A DNA stretch of 33,564 nucleotides from Flavobacteriales bacterium (GTDB taxonomy: Bacteria > Bacteroidota > Bacteroidia > Flavobacteriales_D > Sanyastnellaceae), in NCBI GenBank assembly GCA_029245065.1, contig JAQWQB010000027.1, positions 1 to 33,564 on the forward strand. The letters are read 5' to 3'. Position numbers and translations under genes: made by a program. Of the stretch, positions 10,801 to 17,416 are shown one piece after another. The notes below the pieces were generated by a model. That model had not been told where the DNA came from. It did not search any database and worked only from the letters and a program-made list of their open reading frames with translations. Within the stretch, counting starts at the first letter, position 1; the number at the start of each line of letters is the position of its first letter.

Positions 10801-11410
10801 TGATGGATGTACAGACAACACTGCTTGTAACTATGATCCTGCTGCAGTTTGTGACGATGGATCTTGCGAGTCTTTAAGTTGTGCCGGTTGTACGAATGCC
10901 ACTGCATGTAACTTCGACCCAACGGCTACCATAGATGATGGTTCATGTGACCTGCCAGACGGATGTACAGATATTGCGGCATGTAACTTCGACCCAACTG
11001 CATCTTGCGATGATGGTTCTTGTGTTTTTGCTACTGCATACTACGTAGATGGCGATAATGATGGTTTCGGAACAGGAAGCGCGGTTATGCTGTGTGCTCC
11101 TCAAACCGGATTCGCAGATAACGATCTTGATTGTGACGATACATTGGACACCGTATTCCCTAACGCCCCAGGAACCGGCGAAGGAATTGATAACAACTGC
11201 AACATGGTCATTGACCCAAGTGAAGAAATTCCAGCATGTGCAGGAGATTTCAACCTTGACGGAATGGTAAACATTGCAGATTTACTTCTATTACTCGGCG
11301 AATATGGATGTTTGGAAAACTGCGCTGCAGACATGAATGGAGACGGCGTTGTGAATACTTCTGACAGCCTCTTGTTCTTTGGCGTGTTTGGAAATACTTG
11401 CCCTCAGTAA
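7832..11410 (+). CDS. Secreted reprolysin-like (M12B-type) zinc metalloprotease with C-terminal multidomain cassette (protein B)
   Basis: A 1192-residue exported protein. The signal peptide ends near residue 22 (DLSAQ), and a region of about 30-195 looks like a propeptide. The metzincin domain (about 205-430) carries the zinc motif HEMGHQYGGNH with His355, Glu356, His359 and His365, and a Met-turn in TIMGYAG. It should be an extracellular zinc endopeptidase; substrate unknown. Next come a PKD/cadherin-like region (about 437-560), a Kre9-like SxDGGxxY module (565-660), a CARDB-like domain (670-775), a C2-like domain of the DCWG type (780-885), seven cysteine-rich repeats (891-1064), a MopE-type motif (1068-1132) and a two-loop dockerin-like end (DFNLDGMVNIAD, DMNGDGVVNTSD). 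The signal peptide fixes the ATG at 7832. Only 35 bp and no hairpin separate it from gene C, so the two are probably co-transcribed. Confidence 0.93.
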   Translation: MKYFYATFLGLLMVVLGTDLSAQSYWSDSALPARSNQHINPASYRGLHLDIEALQATVETAPAANEVSPRFSNSVISIPMPDGTMESFRFSKNTVMAPSLQARYPFIQTFVGQGIENPTSILRFDITQKGFHGMILSSKGSIYIDPLSLDDTEYYMSYTKEAFYQNTEKVFEELPPIMPDHIDSDKYEENVGIKKTKKLKPNVKTMGVGNRTPNGAQLRTYDLALACTGEYAAFHGGTTAGALAAMVTSMNRVNGVYERDCAITMILVPNNDQIIFLNGATDPYTNGNGGAMLGQNQTTCDNIIGSANYDIGHVYSTGGGGVAFLQSPCGGNKAGGVTGQATPVGDPFDIDYVCHEMGHQYGGNHTQNNSCNRSAGAAFEPGSASTIMGYAGICAPNLQSNSDDHFHNHSYNEIYNFTVTGNGNTCATISNTGNTPPTVDAGNGGQNIPYSTPFELTAVGNDVDGDALTYNWEEYDLGPATAGGDTDLSNPSGTQPTFRSWPSETSPTRVFPRLSELVNNTTVIGEHLPDYARSMTFRCTVRDNRANGGGVNDDQMTFNITDQAGPFVVSSPNTAVSYPGNSLQVVSWDVANTDQAPVNCSSVDIYISTDGGFTYPTLLVGNTPNDGSQAVLLPSVLTSTARIKVKASNNIFFDISNANFSITAPVAGADNDVALTAINSPQGDYCGDTFVPEVVVSNLGGLELTSFDLTYDVDGASPQTLNWTGSLASGQSTTITLPSMMAASGAHTFNATVDNPNGVTDEGAINNSSSTNFSTVTGATVVTLSILTDCWGEEVSWSLDEQGGGNIGSSPVNTYADQTTYDTEFCLAQGCYDLTINDSFGDGLSGIASGCAIDGDYNVTDEFGNELVQMTVVNYGSQVIESFCVPVGTPGCTDDTACNYDPAATVDDGSCDFSCIGCTNPAACNFNPVATTDDGSCELPDGCTDASACNFDPTATCDDGSCILPDGCTNATACNYNPAAICDDGSCILPDGCTDNTACNYDPAAVCDDGSCESLSCAGCTNATACNFDPTATIDDGSCDLPDGCTDIAACNFDPTASCDDGSCVFATAYYVDGDNDGFGTGSAVMLCAPQTGFADNDLDCDDTLDTVFPNAPGTGEGIDNNCNMVIDPSEEIPACAGDFNLDGMVNIADLLLLLGEYGCLENCAADMNGDGVVNTSDSLLFFGVFGNTCPQ
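10502..11023 (+). repeat. Seven cysteine-rich GCTD/DDGSC repeat units in gene B
   Basis: Seven tandem coding repeats of about 24-27 residues. Linkers alternate between cysteine-free ELPD/ILPD/DLPD and cysteine-bearing DFSCI or ESLSCA. Units after an LPD linker have an internal Cys before DDGSC; units after a cysteine-bearing linker do not. Short DNA stretches are shared among units, which could favour unit gain or loss by recombination. Confidence 0.92.
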
Positions 11411-11445
11411 TAGTGGATTAAGCATACCCTAATTAATACTGGAAT

Positions 11446-14400
11446 ATGAGAAAATCGATCAGTTTAGTCTGTTTGCTGTTTCTTGGATTTATGGCCTTTA
11501 GTCAAGAAGAACAGCATTGGAGTGATATGATGACTGACCCTTCCGTTAATTTCTATGAGGTTCAAGCAGCCTTTAATGAATACTGGGAAGGAAAGGGAAT
11601 CGAAAAAGGGAAAGGATACAAACAGTTTAAACGCTGGGAGTATTTTATGGAACAACGTGTTTACCCAAGTGGTGAACGATTCAGCTCCATGGCCTCCTGG
11701 GATGCACTTTCAGATGAACGTCGAAACATGCCTGTTAATGCCGAACGCCAAGCCGGTGTTTGGAGCTACTTTGGTAACACCAGTGTTCCTACGAGTGGCG
11801 GAGGTGCAGGACGAATCAATATGGTTCGTGTTGACCCTGCGAACAGCAACGTTTACTTCGCTTGTGCACCAGGTGGTGGGCTTTGGCGATCAGACAACGC
11901 AGGCGGTTCATGGTCGTTGTTGAATACTGACCTATTGGCATCAATAGGTGTTACAGATATTGCAATTGACCACACAGACAGCGATGTACTTTACATTGCT
12001 ACCGGCGATGGAGATGCTGGTGACACCTATTCATTGGGTGTGCTAAAATCTTCAGATGGCGGTGGTACCTGGAATGCTACTGGTTTGAATTGGAATGTTA
12101 CACAAACACGACGAATCAACCGATTGCTGATGCACCCAACCGACAGTCAAATGTTGGTTGCCGCAACAAGTAATGGTATGTATATCACTACTGATGGCGG
12201 CGGTAGTTGGACACAAACTCTGTCAGGAAACTACAAGGATGTAGAATTCAGACCTGGGACTCCTTCTACTATTTATGCAACGGGTAACAGCGATGATTTT
12301 TATAGAAGTACAGACACTGGAGCCAACTGGAGTCAGGTGGGCACTGGATTGCCAACTTCTGGGGTCAACAGATTAGCAATTGCTGTTTCTGCTGATAACC
12401 CGAATGTTGTTTATGCTGTGGCAGGTGCTTCAGCGGGATCTGGATTCTACGGATTTTATCGTTCAATTGACGGTGGAACTAGTTTCGCTACCATGGCTAC
12501 TTCTCCTAACCTACTTGGATGGGATGCTGCCGGTGGTGATACAGGTGGTCAGTCTTGGTACGATTTAGCGATAGCAGTGAACCCAATGGATGCCGACGAA
12601 GTATATGTTGGTGGGGTCAATGTTTGGAAAACTACTGATGGTGGAACAGCTTGGTCATGTACAGGACACTGGTATGGTGCTGGAGGCCTTCCTTACGTTC
12701 ACGCTGATAACCATGGATTTCACTTTATACCAGGTACGTCTACCCTACTTGTAGGTGGTGACGGAGGGGTATTCCGTACTTCAGACAACGGAAGTTCTTT
12801 TGTAGACCTTTCTTCCAACCTTGAAGTAGCTCAGATTTACCGTTTAGGCGTTTCCCAAACTAACCAAAATGTTGTTATTACGGGGTGGCAAGATAACGGT
12901 ACCAACCTCAAAGAAGGTGCTGACTGGTCACGTGTGATTGGTGGCGACGGATTTGAATCTGCTGTTGACCCAACAAACGGAGACATCATGTATGGAGCCT
13001 TGTATTACGGTCAAATCTTCAAATCAACAAACGGAGGCGGAAGCTTCAATACCATTGTAAATAGCGGAGGCACAGGAGTCAATGAAAACGGAGCGTGGTT
13101 AACGCCTTACATTTTAGACCCTAGTGACCCGAATACAATGTATGTTGGGAAATCGACCGTTTACAAATCAACAGATGGTGGAGCCAGTTTCAATGCCCTT
13201 GGAGGAATTGCAGGTGGAAACATCGGCGGATTGGAAGTTTCAAAGAGCAATGCGAACTACATTTTCGCATCCAAAGGCTCCACACTTTACCGCAGTACAG
13301 ACGGAACCAATTTCGCCGCGTTGAGTGGACTTCCTAATTTAACCATTACTTACATCTGTATTGATCCGGCGAACGAAAATAACGTTTGGGTAACTCTTTC
13401 AGGATTCTCCAATGGAAACAAGGTGTATTACTCTGCTGACGGAGGTGATTCTTGGTCGAACTACTCTGATGGCCTACCAAATATTCCTGCCAACACCATT
13501 GTATACCACGAAGGATCAAATGATGCTTTGTATGTGGGTACAGATGCAGGTGTGTACTACCGCGACGCTACATTTGGAGCTTGGCAACCGTACAAAGACG
13601 GACTCCCAAACGTAGTCGTGTCTGAGTTGGAAATTCATTACGCTTCAAACACCATCGTGGCCTCTACTTACGGTCGTGGTGTATGGAATGCGCCGCTTTT
13701 CACACTACCTGCCATAGACGCAGGACTAGTGTCTGTTGAAGCACCTACTGGAACACAATGCCTTCCAGACGTAACTCCTTCTCTTACCATCGGAAACTTT
13801 GGTAATGACGATGTGACGGCTGTAACCATTACGTACGGCGTGTCAGGCGGAACATTGTCAACGTATAACTGGACCGGCCTTTTGGCTACTGGTGAAACAG
13901 AAACAATCACACTTCCGACCTACAATGACGGATTAGGCGCTTTCGTTTTTGAAGCGAATGTGACTGAAGTGAACGGTTCGGTGGGCGATGACAATGCCAT
14001 TAACAACTCCTCTACTTCGAACTACTTTGTGAGTGGCGGAACCAATACAGTTGATCTTGCCTTAACTACTGATTGTTGGGGGAATGAAAGCTCATGGGAT
14101 GTTGTTGATGCCGACGGGAACATTATTTTCTCTGGCGCTGGCTATGGCAATCAAACAACCTTCAACGAAGTTCTATGCCTTGCAGATGGTTGCTTTACAT
14201 TCAACATGTATGACAGCTATGGAGATGGATTGAACGGAACAGCCTTTGGTTGTGGTACTGATGGAAACTACGTGCTCACAGATGAAATGGGCAACGTACT
14301 GGTTCAAATGGATGTGGTGAACTTCGGAAATGTCGCTTCTCACGTATTCTGCCTTGGTGGAGGCACACCAGGATGTATTGATGATACTGCTTGTAACTAT

Positions 14401-15600
14401 GACCCTGCCGCTACGGTAAGCGATGGCTCTTGCACCTTCCCTGGTTGTACAGACGCTGCGGCTTGTAACTACAATGCTAGCGCGGGATGTGACGACGGAA
14501 GTTGTGACCTAGTATCGTGCGTAGGGTGTACTGATCCAGTGGCTGACAACTACGATCCAGCGGCAACCATTGATGACGGTTCGTGCATTTACACGTGTGT
14601 TTCGCTGACGTTGACCATTCTAACGGACAACTATCCTGCGGAGACCACTTGGAATATTACAGATGATGGAGATAACATTGTTGCTTCCGGAGGTCCTTAT
14701 GCGGCCGGTCAAACAACTTATGTTGAGACCATCTGCTTGGACGAAGCGTGTTACACACTGAACTTCTTTGATAGTTTCGGTGATGGAATGCAATACAATG
14801 GTGTGGTTGGTTCTTATTTACTTGAAGATCCAGACGGGAATGTCTTGGCACAAATCGTTGACGGGTCCAACTTCGGTTCTGAAGCGAACGATCCGTTCTG
14901 CATACTCGCAGACCCGGTGAATGGATGTACAGACGCCACTGCATGTAACTACGATCCAGCGGCAACAGTTGATGATGGTTCTTGTGACCTTCCAGATGGA
15001 TGTACTGATAACGCAGCTTGTAACTACGATGCTTCCGCCTCTTGTGATGACGGAAGTTGTGAGTTCTTGAGTTGTGCCGGTTGTACCAATGCCACGGCGT
15101 GTAACTACGACGCTTCGGCTACCATTGATGACGGTTCTTGTGACCTTCCAGATGGATGTACTGATAACACCGCTTGTAACTTCGATGCTTCTGCTTCTTG
15201 CGATGACGGAAGTTGTGATTACGGATCTGTTTACTACGTAGACAGTGATGGTGACGGCTATGGAGATGGTGCGCCGGTTACCTTGTGTGCGCCAACTACC
15301 GGATATTCAGACAATGACCTGGACTGCGACGATGACAACGGCGACATGTATCCAGGAGCTCCTTCTACTCAAAATGGAATCGACAACGACTGCAACGGAG
15401 TGGTTGATCCAGATGAAGAAGAGCTAAGTTGTATGGGAGACTTTAATGGAGATGGAAACAGAGATGTGGCCGATCTATTGATGGTTCTCGGAGACTTTGG
15501 ATGCAACGATGGTTGCATTGCCGATATGTCTGGAGATGGATACGTTGATACCCAGGACATGCTTGCATTCCTCGGAATCTTTGGTGTTCCATGTGAATAG
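11446..15600 (+). CDS. Secreted sortilin/BNR-type beta-propeller protein with C-terminal multidomain cassette (protein C)
   Basis: A 1384-residue exported protein with a signal peptide of about 20 residues (ending FMAFSQ). Residues of about 90-755 contain roughly eleven BNR/Asp-box-like motifs of the form S-x-D-x-G-x-[ST]-[WF] (for example SSDGGGTW, STDTGANW, STDGGASF, SADGGDSW), the hallmark of VPS10/sortilin-like or sialidase-like beta-propellers. No sialidase active-site arginine pattern was identified, so a binding role is as likely as an enzymatic one. The C-terminal half has a CARDB-like domain (about 757-865), a DCWG-type C2-like domain (867-970), three cysteine-rich repeats (976-1047), a second, DNYP-type C2-like domain (1053-1157), four more repeats (1160-1257), a MopE-type motif (1260-1325) and two dockerin-like loops (DFNGDGNRDVAD, DMSGDGYVDTQD). 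It follows gene B closely and ends at a bidirectional terminator. Confidence 0.92.
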   Translation: MRKSISLVCLLFLGFMAFSQEEQHWSDMMTDPSVNFYEVQAAFNEYWEGKGIEKGKGYKQFKRWEYFMEQRVYPSGERFSSMASWDALSDERRNMPVNAERQAGVWSYFGNTSVPTSGGGAGRINMVRVDPANSNVYFACAPGGGLWRSDNAGGSWSLLNTDLLASIGVTDIAIDHTDSDVLYIATGDGDAGDTYSLGVLKSSDGGGTWNATGLNWNVTQTRRINRLLMHPTDSQMLVAATSNGMYITTDGGGSWTQTLSGNYKDVEFRPGTPSTIYATGNSDDFYRSTDTGANWSQVGTGLPTSGVNRLAIAVSADNPNVVYAVAGASAGSGFYGFYRSIDGGTSFATMATSPNLLGWDAAGGDTGGQSWYDLAIAVNPMDADEVYVGGVNVWKTTDGGTAWSCTGHWYGAGGLPYVHADNHGFHFIPGTSTLLVGGDGGVFRTSDNGSSFVDLSSNLEVAQIYRLGVSQTNQNVVITGWQDNGTNLKEGADWSRVIGGDGFESAVDPTNGDIMYGALYYGQIFKSTNGGGSFNTIVNSGGTGVNENGAWLTPYILDPSDPNTMYVGKSTVYKSTDGGASFNALGGIAGGNIGGLEVSKSNANYIFASKGSTLYRSTDGTNFAALSGLPNLTITYICIDPANENNVWVTLSGFSNGNKVYYSADGGDSWSNYSDGLPNIPANTIVYHEGSNDALYVGTDAGVYYRDATFGAWQPYKDGLPNVVVSELEIHYASNTIVASTYGRGVWNAPLFTLPAIDAGLVSVEAPTGTQCLPDVTPSLTIGNFGNDDVTAVTITYGVSGGTLSTYNWTGLLATGETETITLPTYNDGLGAFVFEANVTEVNGSVGDDNAINNSSTSNYFVSGGTNTVDLALTTDCWGNESSWDVVDADGNIIFSGAGYGNQTTFNEVLCLADGCFTFNMYDSYGDGLNGTAFGCGTDGNYVLTDEMGNVLVQMDVVNFGNVASHVFCLGGGTPGCIDDTACNYDPAATVSDGSCTFPGCTDAAACNYNASAGCDDGSCDLVSCVGCTDPVADNYDPAATIDDGSCIYTCVSLTLTILTDNYPAETTWNITDDGDNIVASGGPYAAGQTTYVETICLDEACYTLNFFDSFGDGMQYNGVVGSYLLEDPDGNVLAQIVDGSNFGSEANDPFCILADPVNGCTDATACNYDPAATVDDGSCDLPDGCTDNAACNYDASASCDDGSCEFLSCAGCTNATACNYDASATIDDGSCDLPDGCTDNTACNFDASASCDDGSCDYGSVYYVDSDGDGYGDGAPVTLCAPTTGYSDNDLDCDDDNGDMYPGAPSTQNGIDNDCNGVVDPDEEELSCMGDFNGDGNRDVADLLMVLGDFGCNDGCIADMSGDGYVDTQDMLAFLGIFGVPCE
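14371..14586 (+). repeat. Three cysteine-rich repeat units in gene C (first block)
   Basis: Three tandem units between the two C2-like domains. The third unit has ADNY where the others have ACNY, losing one cysteine, and is followed by IYTC, which supplies another. Confidence 0.9.
14923..15216 (+). repeat. Four cysteine-rich repeat units in gene C (second block)
   Basis: Four tandem units after the second C2-like domain. Linkers run DLPD, EFLSCA, DLPD, and the internal cysteine before DDGSC is present, absent, present accordingly. Confidence 0.92.
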
Positions 15601-15617
15601 GACGAAAAAAAAAGGAT

Positions 15618-15653
15618 AAAAAAAGGGCGATGCAGTGTGCATCGCCCTTTTTT
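15618..15653. terminator. Bidirectional rho-independent terminator between gene C and the subtilase gene
   Basis: A perfect GGGCGATGCA / TGCATCGCCC stem with a three-base GTG loop is flanked by seven A on the left and six T on the right. It therefore works on both strands, serving the convergent genes ending at 15600 (+) and 15673 (-). Confidence 0.93.
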
Positions 15654-15672
15654 GTTATTGCTCTTTTCAATC

Positions 15673-17253
15673 CTAGTTCGCATCATCAACGGCAGCTGCT
15701 GCGTCAATGATTCCCCAACCAAACTGTCCATTTCGGTAAGGGTAATAGCTCGCATTTTCTTTCAGAATGTTGGTTACCTGATTCTTCGACAACCCTGGGT
15801 TTTCAGCCCAAACCAATGCCGCAATACCAGCAGTTGTTGCCGTGGCAATTGAAGAACCTCCAGTGTAGTTTGGCGTATTGCCATAATCTGAAAGAGTAAT
15901 TGGTCCTCTGTTGGTGTTGTTTCTGTCTTGCATCACCACAATGAAATCTACTTGAGACCCTGAGTGACATTCAACACAACGTGCCATAGGAAGTCCTGTC
16001 TTCACCCCTGTTACGGCCACTGTCTGGCTCATGTTCGCAGGGAAGATAACACCCCACCAACTTGTCCAGCTCAATGATGTTCCAGCAGCACAGAAAATAA
16101 GTTTCCCTTGGTTGTTCGCATAATTCACAGCATCCGCAACTTGTCCGCTGTAGAACACATCTCCTAATGACATGGAGATAATCTTCACATCGGATCGGTT
16201 ACCGAGGTAATAGTAAGAATCAGAAACGCCATCTTTTTCGTTGCTCGAATTGATAATTACATCATCTGTTCCTCTGCAACTTACCAAATTGGCATTGTAA
16301 GCCACACCAACGCTGCTTCCTTCATTCGTTCTTGGTCCTGCAATGGTTCCCGCCATGGAAGTTCCGTGTCCGCAATCGTCGTACACACCATCATTCGAAC
16401 ACCACCACCACCAGCAGCTTTCATGAAATCCTACTTTGTCAATATATCGTCCTGTAGAGTAGCCCGAACTAAATTCGTTGTTCAACTTATCTTGTCCAGA
16501 GCTAACTCCCGTGTCAATTAATCCAATGGTAATACCATCTCCGGTACTCTCATTCCAAGCTTCTTCAATGTTGCTGTATTCATAGTTCCATGACACTTTC
16601 GCGTTCGGTGATATCACGTCGTAGTCCACTCCGTTCACAAGCCCCCCTTGAGGGCCATTATCTCCGCATCCAGCAGATGATCTTCCTGGCGTTGCCTCTG
16701 TTCCATAGCCCATTGGCTCTACATAGCGCACCACTCCCATTCGTCTCAGTTTGGCCAAGGTTTCGAAATCAGTTATACGTGCATTGAAATAAGGAAGCTC
16801 CTTTTCACCAAAAGCGAGCACATCTTCGCTCCCCAGGTTACGGTCTGGATTCAGTCTATTGGCCTCTTCAAGTACAAAACCTACAAGAGCATTTTTAACG
16901 GCTTTCCAATCGCCATCTTTCACATTAATAAGGTGAATCTTATCTTCTATTCCTGCAAAACCTGTGGGTTGATAGCCAATTGACACCAACGAGTCTGATT
17001 GTACCACGGCACTCCACAAGAGTTCGTCGGACATCAACTCCCATTTTACAACTCCATTTTCTTCTAATTGTCGCTGGGCTTCTTGATTAATTTCTGCTCT
17101 CCCAACAGGTGCGTCGGGTGTTCTTGGAATAGCTCCATAACTAAGGTCTACTGATGGGCTTCCTTGATCATTCGAAGCCTCTTTTTGGCACGAGGTGACT
17201 ACCAAAGCCATGGCAGAAAATGCCACTATCAATCTGTTTTTCATGCGTTTCAT
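15673..17253 (-). CDS. Subtilisin-family (S8) serine protease, lipoprotein
   Basis: A 526-residue protein with a lipoprotein signal (VVTSC, lipidated Cys22), so it should sit in a membrane facing the periplasm or cell surface. Residues of about 40-190 look like a propeptide/accessory region. The S8 domain shows Asp247 (GLIDTGVS), His296 (CGHGTSMAGT) and Ser468 (GGSSIATATTAG). Two oddities are visible. The oxyanion-hole Asn, normally in AAGN, is Thr392 here (FCAAGTSLSW). Between the Asp and His motifs lies a Cys-flanked run of four tryptophans (CWWWWC, 280-285) encoded by CCA triplets on the plus strand. Eight cysteines after residue 190 suggest disulfides. Unlike its neighbours it lacks the dockerin-like cassette. 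ATG at 17253 is used; a second ATG three codons on is also possible. Confidence 0.9.
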   Translation of the reverse strand: MKRMKNRLIVAFSAMALVVTSCQKEASNDQGSPSVDLSYGAIPRTPDAPVGRAEINQEAQRQLEENGVVKWELMSDELLWSAVVQSDSLVSIGYQPTGFAGIEDKIHLINVKDGDWKAVKNALVGFVLEEANRLNPDRNLGSEDVLAFGEKELPYFNARITDFETLAKLRRMGVVRYVEPMGYGTEATPGRSSAGCGDNGPQGGLVNGVDYDVISPNAKVSWNYEYSNIEEAWNESTGDGITIGLIDTGVSSGQDKLNNEFSSGYSTGRYIDKVGFHESCWWWWCSNDGVYDDCGHGTSMAGTIAGPRTNEGSSVGVAYNANLVSCRGTDDVIINSSNEKDGVSDSYYYLGNRSDVKIISMSLGDVFYSGQVADAVNYANNQGKLIFCAAGTSLSWTSWWGVIFPANMSQTVAVTGVKTGLPMARCVECHSGSQVDFIVVMQDRNNTNRGPITLSDYGNTPNYTGGSSIATATTAGIAALVWAENPGLSKNQVTNILKENASYYPYRNGQFGWGIIDAAAAVDDAN

Positions 17254-17389
17254 TTAAGGTTACCCACTAATTTACAGTCTCTTTGAATCGCTTTTAAGTC
17301 GTGGAAATCAAATTTTCAAACAGTATTATCAACAGCTAAGGAATCCTCTCACTACACGAATTGAGATAATCTGTTAACCTCAATCTGAT

Positions 17390-17397
17390 TACCTTTG
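17390..17397 (+). promoter_or_regulatory. -7 box for gene D
   Basis: TACCTTTG is a full match to the Bacteroidota -7 consensus TAnnTTTG and lies 20 bp before the ATG of gene D at 17417. No clear -33 element is visible. An intact promoter suggests that the interrupted gene is still transcribed. Confidence 0.6.
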
Positions 17398-17416
17398 TAC
17401 TTACTAACCTTTACCT

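Noticed and set aside
10502-11023. Regular repeats that could be taken for a CRISPR array
   Set aside because: The repeats are coding, in frame, of variable length and vary at silent sites; there are no constant repeats with unique spacers and no cas genes.
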